Source of the DNA: Solibacillus cecembensis
GTDB lineage: Bacteria > Bacillota > Bacilli > Bacillales_A > Planococcaceae
Reading direction: 5' to 3'
Length of the DNA stretch: 64,000 nucleotides
Assembly: GCF_001439635.1 (NCBI RefSeq)
Contig: NZ_LMBZ01000001.1
Coordinates: forward strand, 248,001-312,000
The translations under genes and the position numbers were made by a program. The notes under the pieces were generated by a model that did no database searches, was not told the DNA's origin, and saw only the letters and a program-made list of their open reading frames with translations. Of this stretch, positions 55,878-64,000 are shown in pieces. How positions within the stretch are numbered: position 1 is the stretch's first letter; each line of letters opens with the position of its first letter.

Positions 55878-56729
55878 ATGATTGAATTAAATCAAGTATC
55901 AAAAAAATATCAGAGTGCAACTGTCCTGAAAAATTTCACATTAACTATAGAGGATGATGGTATCTATTGTCTTTTAGGACGAAACGGAGCGGGAAAAACA
56001 ACGCTATTAAAATCTATTGCAGGTTATCAGAATATTTCAAGTGGAACCATACGTGTTAACGGGCACTCTATTAGCACTGCAACGATGGATACTGGTGTTA
56101 GTCATATTGAAAATTTTGCTAAACATTTTAATCTTCCAGTAAAAAAACTAATTAGGGTTGCTGGAGATTTAAATCCCCGCTTTGATTATGAATTTGCAAT
56201 GGAAATGATGGAGCGGTTTGAGCTAGATGCCGGTAAAAAATTTAATAGGCTGTCATTAGGTATGAAAACAATGGTTTCCACCATCATCTGCCTTGCGAGT
56301 AACAAATCAGTTGTTCTTTTAGACGAGCCGGTGCTGGGGTTTGATGCAATTATGCGTACGGAGTTTTACGATTTGCTAGTAGAGAGTTATTCAAGGAATC
56401 CACGTATTATTATTGTTTCCACCCATATCGTTGATGAAATTGCAAAGGTCATGCAAAAGCTGATTATCATTGACAAGGGTACCCTGCGTTTTTATGATAC
56501 CTTACAGGAAATTGAGACAAAGGCATATAGCGTAAGTGGATTAAAACAGGAAGTAGAAAAGGCCACGAAAGATCTGCATACATTTGGAGAGATACAAGCT
56601 GGAGGTTTATTAACACGCTTTATTTTTGATTTACCCATCAGTCAAAGAGATCATCTCGAAATTGAAAAATTGTCCCTTCAAGATTTCTTCATTCGTATGG
56701 TTGAGAAGAAGGGCGGGAATTTGTCATGA
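55878..56729 (+). CDS. ABC transporter ATPase
   Basis: A 283-residue ATPase: Walker A GRNGAGKTT, Walker B SVVLLDEPVLGFD, switch histidine VSTHIVDE. The signature motif is degenerate (NRLSLGMKTMV in place of LSGGQ), as in YtrB/BcrA-type exporters. Residues 220-283 are an accessory C-terminal domain. ATG 55878 behind GAGGTAG. It couples to the membrane subunit by a 4-base overlap and probably exports a drug or signal controlled by the divergent MerR. Confidence 0.88.
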   Translation: MIELNQVSKKYQSATVLKNFTLTIEDDGIYCLLGRNGAGKTTLLKSIAGYQNISSGTIRVNGHSISTATMDTGVSHIENFAKHFNLPVKKLIRVAGDLNPRFDYEFAMEMMERFELDAGKKFNRLSLGMKTMVSTIICLASNKSVVLLDEPVLGFDAIMRTEFYDLLVESYSRNPRIIIVSTHIVDEIAKVMQKLIIIDKGTLRFYDTLQEIETKAYSVSGLKQEVEKATKDLHTFGEIQAGGLLTRFIFDLPISQRDHLEIEKLSLQDFFIRMVEKKGGNLS

Positions 56730-57379
56730 AACCAGTTCTAACTGTTATCAAACGAAACTTTGCAAGTAATTTAATTGCACTTGTTATTACGATTTTAGTC
56801 GTTCTTTTGTCTACCACATCTTCGGATTCAAGCATATCCATAAGCCGAGGAAACTACACGTATCTTTATATGCTTATGATTCCATTTTTCATTGTGTATG
56901 TTAACTTTAATAAGCTAATTCATTTAAACGCAACGAAAAAAGATTACTTTTGGGGTAGTATCCTTACCTATATCATCGCTGCAGCGTCAACATCAATGGT
57001 TAATACTTTTATCCATCTAATAATAGACCCCATGAATCAAACACAAATCGTGATTAATTTGTTGGAGCTATGTGGTTGGTCGGAAAATGGTGTATTCGTT
57101 GCATTTTTCCAGCAGTTTGCTTTTTTATTGATGCTGGCGGTGTTCTTACATGTGCTGCTTTCCATGCAATCGTATTGGTATGGTTGGCTGACAGACGCTG
57201 TTCTAGTGGCGATCATCTGTGTGTTTGTTCCGATCCAGCCTTTACGACAAATTTTGGTAGGATTTTTCAAGCTCATTATGTTTAATGGAAATGCTTTGTT
57301 GCACATCAGTGTTTGTCTTTCTATCAGTATGGTATTGGTACTTGTAGGGAAAGCTGTATTAAAAAGAAGATCGATTTAA
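56726..57379 (+). CDS. ABC-transporter membrane subunit
   Basis: A 217-residue protein with six hydrophobic segments (LIALVITILVVLLSTTS, YLYMLMIPFFIVYVNF, ILTYIIAAASTSMVN, FAFLLMLAVFLHVLL, VLVAIICVFVPI, LSISMVLVLVGKAVL). It starts in the 4-base overlap ATGA with the ATPase gene. It is smaller than standard ABC-2 permeases and may act as a dimer. It is followed 10 bases later by a lipoprotein gene in the same operon. Confidence 0.8.
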   Translation: MKPVLTVIKRNFASNLIALVITILVVLLSTTSSDSSISISRGNYTYLYMLMIPFFIVYVNFNKLIHLNATKKDYFWGSILTYIIAAASTSMVNTFIHLIIDPMNQTQIVINLLELCGWSENGVFVAFFQQFAFLLMLAVFLHVLLSMQSYWYGWLTDAVLVAIICVFVPIQPLRQILVGFFKLIMFNGNALLHISVCLSISMVLVLVGKAVLKRRSI

Positions 57380-57389
57380 AAAGGAGAGT

Positions 57390-58064
57390 TTGAAATTGAG
57401 AAATGTTACAAAAAAACTTGCTATGAGTGTACTACTTACATTGTTAGTAATACTCGCTGGTTGTTCCTCTAAACCTATCACATATGAGGAAAAAAGTTAT
57501 GTCACTTCAGCTACAGAAGTGGATACGATGACAAGTGATGTTCAAGATAGAAAAATAGAAATTTTCCAGTCTAAAGATGAAAAAATTCATATTACTTATC
57601 ATGAAAGTGAACAAGAATTCTATGAAATAGATTTATCTGACGGAAAAGAATTATCCATGGTGTCTGCAAGTCAGAAAGATTTGGACGATTATATTGGTGG
57701 GAAAGCTGCTCAAGAAAACAGGACTATTCAGATATGGCTACCTGATGCGTCTATAAAAAATCTGACTATAAAGACATCAAATGAAGCGATTGAATTGCCT
57801 CCACTTTCCCTAGCTGGCGCGGTGACTATTGAGATAAACAACGGTAATATCCAACTGGACAAGTTGAACGTAGGTACTACAGTAACTTTAGAAACAAAAA
57901 ATGGTAATATTAGTGGTTCAATTGTAGGTTCTTATGACGATTTCGCTATATTAAGCAAAGTAAAAAAAGGAGAGAGTAATTTGCCTGAAAATAAAAGTAA
58001 AGGTGATAAGACATTAAACGTCAGCACTAATAATGGTAATATAAACCTCGAATTTATTGATTAA
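57390..58064 (+). CDS. DUF4097-like lipoprotein
   Basis: A 224-residue lipoprotein: signal LLTLLVILAGC (lipobox LAGC, Cys25), then a parallel beta-strand repeat with stacked N-G-N-I turns (INNGNIQL, ETKNGNISG, STNNGNINL), the hallmark of DUF4097/adhesin-like beta-helix domains. It ends the MerR-linked ABC operon. It is presumably a surface partner of the transporter or a stress sensor; function unproven. TTG 57390 is 4 nt after AAAGGAGAG; TTG 57396 is an alternative. Confidence 0.82.
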   Translation: MKLRNVTKKLAMSVLLTLLVILAGCSSKPITYEEKSYVTSATEVDTMTSDVQDRKIEIFQSKDEKIHITYHESEQEFYEIDLSDGKELSMVSASQKDLDDYIGGKAAQENRTIQIWLPDASIKNLTIKTSNEAIELPPLSLAGAVTIEINNGNIQLDKLNVGTTVTLETKNGNISGSIVGSYDDFAILSKVKKGESNLPENKSKGDKTLNVSTNNGNINLEFID

Positions 58065-58423
58065 TCTTTTCCGCTTGAATGGTTCATCTCTATTTATGAT
58101 CTAGGCTGGGTTGGTTGAATCGATGCTTAGTATGAAATATTTATCCAATGAAGAAGTTTTTCAATGTTTAATAACATTAGTGAGATTAGAAGAAGGATAG
58201 CGCCTTGACTTAGGGCGTTTCCTTCTTTTTTTGTATCAGCGTTAAATATTAATAAAGCCAATAATAAATTCACCCAAAATGATTGATCTTCTAATCCTCT
58301 TCTTGTTAGACTATTTCTACAAAAAAGTCTAACGTAAATATGGTCTATAGCCCTTATCAAGTAAGGAATTAAACAACCTTTGTTCAAGTATAAACGTTGT
58401 TTGCCCCTTGTCATCCACATAGT

Positions 58424-58495
58424 AGGATTACTGTTTTCATAACAACACCTCTTTTGTTTCGAGAATAGAAACTCTTGTTCTGTAATTATCGCATA
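58424..58495 (-). pseudogene. Truncated copy of the topB promoter and first six codons
   Basis: On the reverse strand AATTATCGCA-region sequence, then AAAAGAGGTGTT and ATG 58440 read MKTVIL, identical to the first six TopB residues. Codons differ only at third bases, and the frame then ends after three more codons (CTA TGT GGA TGA). The match extends upstream over ATGCGATAATT and AGAGGTG in the same order as before the real topB (54766-54843). It is therefore a decayed, truncated second copy of the topB 5' end. Confidence 0.7.
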
Positions 58496-58568
58496 GATTC
58501 GGACGGTTTTCTAATGGGGTTAGCTTAGAAAGGAGTATAGTAGGGGATAAGTATGTACTTTTTTGAAG

Positions 58569-58652
58569 TTACGCATTAATCGCGAAAGTCTCTAAAATGA
58601 CATCGACAAGTTCTAAAAATACCAAAATAATTATTGCGCTGTTTCTTTTCAT
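58569..58652 (-). CDS. Candidate 27-residue hydrophobic peptide
   Basis: ATG 58652 lies 5 nt after GAGGAAG. The peptide begins MKRNSAIIILVFLELVDVIL and ends FAINA: two basic residues, a hydrophobic core and an amphipathic end, like small membrane peptides or type I toxins. No homologue is known to me, and the start and stop could occur by chance. Confidence 0.35.
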   Translation of the reverse strand: MKRNSAIIILVFLELVDVILETFAINA

Positions 58653-58805
58653 TTTAACTTCCTCTCTGTAAGTAATAGTAGTGAGAAAGTAACAAAGAAA
58701 GCTTTAGCTTTGTTAAACAGCCGACATATGTTAATAATATTAATCTTTAAGTATGTGAGTTATACAATTACGATGTTAAAAAATACTTCCACTAGGACAA
58801 CTAGA

Positions 58806-58847
58806 AAACAGGAAACACCCAGATTTATATCTGAAAATTTCCTGTTT
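58806..58847 (-). terminator. Terminator of the alpha/beta-hydrolase gene
   Basis: AAACAGGAAA (58806-58815) pairs with TTTCCTGTTT (58838-58847). Reading leftward it is followed by TCTAG, so the T-run is short. Confidence 0.6.
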
Positions 58848-58862
58848 GTGTAACTGACTATT

Positions 58863-59840
58863 TTAGTGCATATATTCATTCACAAATCCCCAAACCGTTT
58901 CCCAATATAACTCTGGATTTACTTGTGCGGCTTCCGCATGTCCTGCTCCTGGAATGACTAACTTCTCTTTTTCAACAGTCGCCGCATTGTATGCTTTGTC
59001 TAACATGTCAAAAGGCACAAATGTATCTTGATCACCGTGAATAAATAGCATAGGTGTTTTACTATTTGCAATTTGATTTAAAGTTGGCGATTGAAATATG
59101 TCATAGCCAGCACGGAGTTTTGTAATTGTATTAGCCGCATTTAAAATAGGGAAACTTGGTAAGCTAAAAATTTCATTTAGTTGATAAGCAAATATATCAC
59201 TTGTAGATACAAATCCACAGTCCTCGACAATAACTTTCACATTATCAGGTAAGTTTTCACCAGATGTATTCATAACGGTTGCTCCTCCCATAGATACACC
59301 TAGCAGAACAATTTCAGCATCTGGATTTATTTTGATAACCTCATCTATCCATGAAACGATATCTAATCGATCGTCCCATCCCATACCTATGTAATCCCCC
59401 TCACTTTTACCATGACCACGGAGATCTGGAGCAAGAACATTATATCCATTTTCATGGAAGTTACGAATCCATCTAGTCGTAGTTTGGATGTCTCCTGTAT
59501 AGCCATGAACAATAATCGCCCATTTTGAATCGGGTTCCTCATTTTGGAAAACTTCAGCGTGGAGCTTTAAGTTGCGTTTATCGCTGGAAGTAATTGATTT
59601 GTCCATAGATGGATATTGTTTAAGAAATTCCTCATCTGCTAATTTTTCTGCTTCCTCTCTCTTTTTATTTATAAGGCTGCTTGATTCCAAATTAGGATCG
59701 TCAATAAGAAAATCTTTTTTAGTATTTGCATTGATTGCAAAGTTATAAAAATAGTTACCCACGAAAAAATAGGTATAAGTGAGTAGAATCGTAATCGTTA
59801 TGGCAATAATGGATGCTCTTTTCATTACCTTTTTATTCAT
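58863..59840 (-). CDS. Alpha/beta-hydrolase with N-terminal membrane anchor
   Basis: A 325-residue serine hydrolase: an N-terminal hydrophobic anchor (residues 10-32, SIIAITITILLTYTYFFVG), then a hydrolase domain. The oxyanion HGYTG motif is near 113, the nucleophile elbow LLGVSMGGA near 185, Asp in HGDQDTFVP and His in GAGHAEA. It resembles Bacillus YqkD/BEM46-type hydrolases. Cell-surface or cytoplasmic facing cannot be settled. ATG 59840 follows GGAGG. Confidence 0.87.
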   Translation of the reverse strand: MNKKVMKRASIIAITITILLTYTYFFVGNYFYNFAINANTKKDFLIDDPNLESSSLINKKREEAEKLADEEFLKQYPSMDKSITSSDKRNLKLHAEVFQNEEPDSKWAIIVHGYTGDIQTTTRWIRNFHENGYNVLAPDLRGHGKSEGDYIGMGWDDRLDIVSWIDEVIKINPDAEIVLLGVSMGGATVMNTSGENLPDNVKVIVEDCGFVSTSDIFAYQLNEIFSLPSFPILNAANTITKLRAGYDIFQSPTLNQIANSKTPMLFIHGDQDTFVPFDMLDKAYNAATVEKEKLVIPGAGHAEAAQVNPELYWETVWGFVNEYMH

Positions 59841-60216
59841 TGTTTAACCTCCATAAATGATAGTTGACTAGAAATAGTGTTTCCATTATACGACAAATAA
59901 TGCTATTAGGTTAAGGAGCATGTACATGTTTGTTCAGGTGAATGTCTCAGTTGCTTGGCTCATAACTCACAGGTGTCAGTCACTCGTTTAATCGGGGAGG
60001 TTTGAATGAATATGATTTATAGGCGTTTCAATCGAAAAAAGCTGTCTGATATCTTGAAAGTTTAGATTCACATGAATCATTTGAGCTAATTTATTTATAG
60101 TCTATTAAACTTCCAAAAATTGTGTCGAAATAAAATTTGTATAATTAACCATATATTGTTAAGTGGTGCGGATGTTATAGACGGTTATAAAAATACGATA
60201 TGAAGGGATGAAATAA
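59841..60216. other. Spacer with one possible short peptide
   Basis: AT-rich sequence between divergent genes. GGGGAGG (59994-60000) lies 5 nt before ATG 60006, which reads MNMIYRRFNRKKLSDILKV and stops at TAG 60063-60065. This is a basic 19-residue peptide with a strong ribosome site. No other feature is clear. Confidence 0.4.
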
Positions 60217-61137
60217 ATGATTCTTAGTAAGAACGAGACGGGGTTACCGATAAACTTTGTACTAAAAAATACATATAAAATAACTGGAAATATATCATTT
60301 AGTAAAATATCAATCGTGTATAAGGCAGAAAATATTCACACAGGGGAGAAATTTATAATAAAAGAATTTTATCCGTGTGAATTAGTTTTACGTGATTTAG
60401 ATAATATCACAGTTATTAATCGTTTATCTTCTACAAAGAATAAGTTTGAAGAACTGAAAGAGAATTTTCTTCAAGAAGCACTTATCCTGCAACAAATAAT
60501 TCATAGAAATATTGTTAAATATATAGATCATTTTAAAGAAAATGGTTCGATTTATATTATTACAGAATATTATGAAGGTGTTTTATTAGATCAATATATA
60601 AAAGATTGTAAATTGACTAAAAGGCACCAATTATATAATAGTATATTTTTCCCTTTAATTAAGGCACTGAACTACTTGCATAAAAAAGGTATCATTCATC
60701 GTGATATAAAGCCTAGTAACATAATGGTGGATTCAAAAGGAAACCTTAAATTACTGGATTTTGGTTCTGCAATAATTTATAAACTAAACTCAAAACACAA
60801 TATTTTTATAACACCTGGATATTCGCCGTTGGAGCAATACTCTAACTCATCAAAGCAAGGGGTTGTTACTGATATTTATAGTTTTGCTGCTACAATTTAC
60901 TATTCTCTAACTAATGTTCCACCAGTAGATGCACCACAAAGATTAATAGAAGATACCTTGAAAAATATAAAGGAATATAACGGAAATATAAGTTTAATTA
61001 TGTCAAATACAATTATGTGGAGTCTAGCGGTAAATTCAAAAAAAAGATGCTTTTCACTTAAATTCATAATGTTATCTATTTTGTTAGAAAATATGATCAC
61101 GAAGATAAAATGTTGTTTTGCGGAGGATAATATATAG
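60217..61137 (+). CDS. Eukaryotic-type Ser/Thr protein kinase
   Basis: A 306-residue kinase. It has VAIK-type lysine in FIIKEFYP (K49), alpha-C glutamate E87, HRDIKPSN catalytic loop (D163, N168), DFGSA (D181) and an activation-segment end GYSPLEQYS. The glycine loop is eroded (TGNISFSKISIVYKA, one glycine instead of three). The IKEFYP and SPLEQY wording is that of kinases found with VWA/TerY, FHA and type VI-like clusters. The last 40 residues are basic and hydrophobic (KRCFSLKFIMLSILLENMITKIK). ATG 60217 after AAGGGATG. It is the first gene of an edge cluster. Confidence 0.87.
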   Translation: MILSKNETGLPINFVLKNTYKITGNISFSKISIVYKAENIHTGEKFIIKEFYPCELVLRDLDNITVINRLSSTKNKFEELKENFLQEALILQQIIHRNIVKYIDHFKENGSIYIITEYYEGVLLDQYIKDCKLTKRHQLYNSIFFPLIKALNYLHKKGIIHRDIKPSNIMVDSKGNLKLLDFGSAIIYKLNSKHNIFITPGYSPLEQYSNSSKQGVVTDIYSFAATIYYSLTNVPPVDAPQRLIEDTLKNIKEYNGNISLIMSNTIMWSLAVNSKKRCFSLKFIMLSILLENMITKIKCCFAEDNI

Positions 61138-61530
61138 ACTTTTTAAGTATGGTTAACTCAAAAATATAAATATTTTTACTTATATCATTTAAAAAAACAA
61201 AGTAGTTATATATTTAGTAGTAAAAAGTTAGGTATATTTACATATTATATATTTAAATGCAAATATTGACAAATATTTATATTATTATATAATTTGTGCA
61301 TATGACACATAATGTAAAAAGTGTGAAACTAATGGAAATTTCACTTCCGACATAGGTATTAATTGAATTTGTAGTTAGTAATAAAATATTTGTGGAATGT
61401 ATGGACTTCATACTAAACCCATTCATACTATCTATTAAAATGATGATATTTATTGTTGAGGTTAGTTGCTTAATTAGGTTCCCGCTGATGATTATGTTTT
61501 ATAAAATGTTTACTTGCTTGAAGTTTGTTA
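61138..61530. other. AT-rich upstream region of the edge gene
   Basis: About 390 bases, very AT-rich, with no ORF. It presumably contains the promoter of the 722-residue gene; candidate hexamers are too many to single one out. No terminator is seen after the kinase, so read-through is possible. Confidence 0.45.
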
Positions 61531-61534
61531 TAAA

Positions 61535-61568
61535 GGAGGGATGGCTGTAGTATTTTACAGCCGATTAA
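61535..61568 (+). promoter_or_regulatory. Ribosome site separated from ATG by a hairpin
   Basis: GGAGGG (61535-61540) is followed by a 7-bp hairpin (GGCTGTA at 61543-61549, loop GTATTT, TACAGCC at 61556-61562), and ATG 61569 comes 6 bases later. Folding removes 20 nt, giving an effective spacing of 8, the optimum. An unused ATG (61541) directly after the site starts a 22-codon frame in another reading frame. Confidence 0.6.
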
Positions 61569-63737
61569 ATGGAGATTATAAACCAAACAAACAGAACAAT
61601 GCTCTTTGAAGAAATTAATCCCGAAAAAATGGACCTAATTACGCTTGTTGGGGATGTAAAAGGAATTGACAGTCTTAGTGATGAGAAGATAAAGGAGATT
61701 AATCAATATCTACTTGTAAAAAGTTTTGATGAATTTCTAGATAAGTTCTCACCAACAGTCTACTCTTTCTATAACGCAGCGAATCAAAAAGTGATGTATT
61801 CGCTTAAAAAACCTGAAGGAATTCAGGAGGATTGCATTTCAGAAATTGCCATTGACCAAAACAATGACTTTTTAAATATGTTATTCACATTAATTGATAC
61901 GAAAAGAAGTCAAGGCATTGCCAATGTGGACTTTAAATTTGAAAATCTATTAGATATGATTTCACCCAAAAAAGTGATGGACGATATTCGACAAGTGAGA
62001 AAAGAAATTCACTACTTATATGGAGAATATGAAGGTTTAGACGAAGGTGATCCGAAAAAACTGGATACTGGAGATAAATTGAATTTAATGTTTGAGGTAG
62101 CTAGCAGAAACTATAATAACGTCATGGCGATGCTCCCGTTAGCTATTGAAGATATAAAGACGAGGCTTTTACTAGGTGCTAATCAACAAGAAGATGAGTC
62201 CGAGAAGTTACAAATAGGGACCCTTACTATCGGTGAAACAGGAGAACTAAAAGTCATTGAAGCTCCTCAAAATACTAATTCGGAACTAATGATAGTTGAA
62301 GAAAATAGCAACTATGGTTTAAGTACGGTATTTGAAGAGGACTATGAATCAATTACAGAATCACCATCTTCTTATGTCAAAGATTTAGTTGTAAGAACTT
62401 TCTCCCCGCTACCATCGGTTAGAGCTGAATTTGATATTGCAACAGAGGTACAAAATTACAATACATACCTAGAATTCTATAAAGATGCAAAGGATGAATT
62501 TGTAAAGACCGTAAAGCCTTTAGTTGAAAAGCTATTAGGCGTAAAAATGTATTTTGATCAATATGCTACTAAAAATAGAGGTATGCAACCATCCTTAATT
62601 GTGACAAATACGAAATTAGACATGCTAGTTAAAGGTAATAATTTACCAAGACTAAGCACATATCTGAATACTGTAAACTCGAAAAATGATTTTACAGATA
62701 CAGTATGGTTTGGTATTGTCCCATCATTAGAATTAGAAGCTACTAGTAAATTAAAAGTTAGTAGGTCAAGATTTAAAGGGAATGAAAAGGTTTCCAAGCA
62801 AGAAGGAAACACAATGGAGTCGTTATCTTTACTTCTCGATGCTATAAAAGAATTTAAAGTGCAAGTATTTTTCAATTTTATGGCGGAGGAAGAAACTACC
62901 TTTAATGGAATTGCAACAGCTGGTATTGATCGACTAATTGATAAATGTTCTGTACTTGTCAGAAAGGAATATAGTGAGTTTGCGATACCTTGTCTCCCTA
63001 ACTTCACAATCATTCCAAAAGATAAGTCCGGTGTCATTATTGATACAAGAATGCAGACAACCGAAAATGGTGCACGTCTTTCTAAAGAAAAAGAAGATAT
63101 ATTAAAGCTTTGGATTGAAGGTGTGTATGTAGGTGCTAGCTATGTAGCAGCTGGAATAGTGTCTGCTTATCAATGTCCAGAATATTTGAAAGAATCATTT
63201 CGTAATGTAAAGAGAAGTTATCCGGGTGTTCGATTTGATATTGAAGCGGGTGACAACTCACTTAGAACTGTGACGACAATGGCTAAAGAAATATCTGGAT
63301 TTACTAATAATATTAAGGATGCAATTAATAGTAGAAGCTTTGGTTTTGTTTTCTCATCAGAAAATGCCCAACTGCAAGATAAAGATATTAAGCGCATTAC
63401 GGTATATAAAGCTAGAAGTTTAGCAATGAAGGATGATGGATTCGATTCAATTTATAAAACGCAAGTAAGTACCTATATTGAAAGAATTCTACGATTCCAA
63501 TCAGGGGATTTTAAACATGATAATATTGTTCGATTCTTTAGTAATAATCCAAGTAGTCAAAAAAGTAAGTGGCTAAATGATAAAGGATATGTGAATTCGG
63601 TTATTCAAGATGGGGACGATATAGGCTACATTATTGATGAAAAAACAAGCCTATGCCAAATTGATTTAATATTTAATGGTAACGTTAAAAATCTTGAAGT
63701 CATGATTACAAAAGGGACAAGTGCTGTGAAAGCATAA
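61569..63737 (+). CDS. 722-residue protein, C-terminal half possibly contractile-sheath-like
   Basis: Not confidently recognised. No signal peptide or membrane helix. Residues 1-230 are helical and charged; 230-290 are acidic and probably flexible; 300-722 form a compact region. Its wording recalls type VI-secretion sheath (TssC) or related tail-sheath proteins: DTVWFGIVPSLELEA, FKVQVFFNFMAEEETTFNG, IPCLPNFTIIPKDKSGV, WIEGVYVGASYVAAGI and a C-terminal IDLIFNGNVKNLEVMITKG. It follows a Ser/Thr kinase gene. I cannot verify the sheath idea; alternatives are an unrelated scaffold or a phage-like structural protein. The gene has its own hairpin-bridged ribosome site. Confidence 0.7.
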   Translation: MEIINQTNRTMLFEEINPEKMDLITLVGDVKGIDSLSDEKIKEINQYLLVKSFDEFLDKFSPTVYSFYNAANQKVMYSLKKPEGIQEDCISEIAIDQNNDFLNMLFTLIDTKRSQGIANVDFKFENLLDMISPKKVMDDIRQVRKEIHYLYGEYEGLDEGDPKKLDTGDKLNLMFEVASRNYNNVMAMLPLAIEDIKTRLLLGANQQEDESEKLQIGTLTIGETGELKVIEAPQNTNSELMIVEENSNYGLSTVFEEDYESITESPSSYVKDLVVRTFSPLPSVRAEFDIATEVQNYNTYLEFYKDAKDEFVKTVKPLVEKLLGVKMYFDQYATKNRGMQPSLIVTNTKLDMLVKGNNLPRLSTYLNTVNSKNDFTDTVWFGIVPSLELEATSKLKVSRSRFKGNEKVSKQEGNTMESLSLLLDAIKEFKVQVFFNFMAEEETTFNGIATAGIDRLIDKCSVLVRKEYSEFAIPCLPNFTIIPKDKSGVIIDTRMQTTENGARLSKEKEDILKLWIEGVYVGASYVAAGIVSAYQCPEYLKESFRNVKRSYPGVRFDIEAGDNSLRTVTTMAKEISGFTNNIKDAINSRSFGFVFSSENAQLQDKDIKRITVYKARSLAMKDDGFDSIYKTQVSTYIERILRFQSGDFKHDNIVRFFSNNPSSQKSKWLNDKGYVNSVIQDGDDIGYIIDEKTSLCQIDLIFNGNVKNLEVMITKGTSAVKA

Positions 63738-64000
63738 ATGTTTCACTTAACAGTATCGGTATTAATGAACACATTATGAGATGTGTGTTTAAGGTTTATT
63801 ACTAAATAAATCTTTTAACATAAATATGAATCTACCCTAAAGATTAATTTGGTAGAAAGTACATATTCCTCATTCTAACAATTAACTATGAAAAAAGGTT
63901 TTATTTTCTACAAATGAGTAAAACAACTTTAGTTGCTGTTGATTGTAGTAGATGCTAAGAGATTATTGGGAAATTAAAGCGTCAAGATGGGGAGTTTAAT
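63738..64000. other. Intergenic, window end
   Basis: About 260 AT-rich bases with no gene, terminator or repeat that I can support. The next gene lies beyond the window. Confidence 0.5.

Larger units (their letters stand above)
58065..58862. other. Gap with gene remnants
   Basis: About 800 bases. The left third has an open reverse-strand frame (58127-58420) without ribosome site or family signal, which I do not accept as a gene. The middle holds a fragment related to the topB start (58424-58495) and a possible 27-codon peptide (58569-58652). The right part is AT-rich up to the hydrolase terminator. Confidence 0.5.

Noticed and set aside
58127-58420. Reverse-strand open frame of 97 codons
   Set aside because: No ribosome site, no family resemblance, and it lies in the gap next to the truncated topB copy; more likely chance or remnant.
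60217-63737. Interpretation as a prophage
   Set aside because: No capsid, terminase, integrase or attachment site is in view; only one possibly sheath-like protein.

Overview
The window is low-GC Gram-positive chromosomal DNA. Gene content points to a Bacillus relative of the Planococcaceae/Caryophanaceae type (Lysinibacillus, Solibacillus or Rummeliibacillus-like). Supporting signs are ypgQ/ypgR and ypeP/ypeQ homologues, a Ctc/L25 protein, a proBA operon behind a T-box leader, an FhuF-type reductase in a Fur-box iron operon, and strong GGAGG ribosome binding sites with many TTG/GTG starts. The genus call is an inference from protein style only. No tRNA, rRNA, CRISPR array or complete insertion sequence was seen.

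Layout. 1-9.2 kb is housekeeping: a glutamate dehydrogenase cut by the left edge, a YaiI/YqxD protein that seems to start at ATT, D-serine dehydratase, a squalene/phytoene synthase, a DEDDh exonuclease, type II pantothenate kinase, Ctc/L25 and an RNase H-like protein. A 1-kb gene-free gap (4.4-5.4 kb) holds a long hairpin and a palindromic element with a possible target duplication. 9.4-14.9 kb has a GH101/GH129-like lipoprotein, a two-component system and a metallophosphoesterase. 15-29.8 kb has a short UvrA paralogue, a SEC-C protein, an EamA/LysR divergent pair, a stand-alone CoaB-like protein, YbaK, a cold-shock protein, formate-THF ligase, the ypgQ-ABC-F-ypgR operon and a protein with a possible degenerate VWA domain. 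29.8-34.6 kb has another EamA transporter, T-box-controlled proBA flanked by two inverted copies of one palindromic repeat, and a small sigma factor.

34.9-40.7 kb shows decay. A DinB gene, the ATPase of a GntR-controlled ABC operon and a small downstream gene each carry an in-frame TAA, on both strands within about 4.3 kb. 40.8-45.9 kb is a run of small orphan proteins (CPCC, DUF4275, DUF3916, a TPR protein and several unknowns) that looks like an immunity or accessory island. 46.9-51.5 kb is a five-gene siderophore-iron operon with two Fur boxes over its promoter. 51.6-58 kb has a MerR/DUF3967 protein, topoisomerase III, and a MerR regulator divergent from an ABC transporter and lipoprotein. 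At 58.4 kb lies a second, truncated copy of the topB promoter and first six codons. 58.9-63.7 kb has a lipase-like hydrolase, then an AT-rich edge with a eukaryotic-type Ser/Thr kinase and a 722-residue protein of unknown function. The latter's C-terminal half reminds me of contractile-sheath (TssC-like) proteins, and its ribosome binding site is separated from its ATG by a hairpin. That pair may be the left end of a larger system that continues outside the window.
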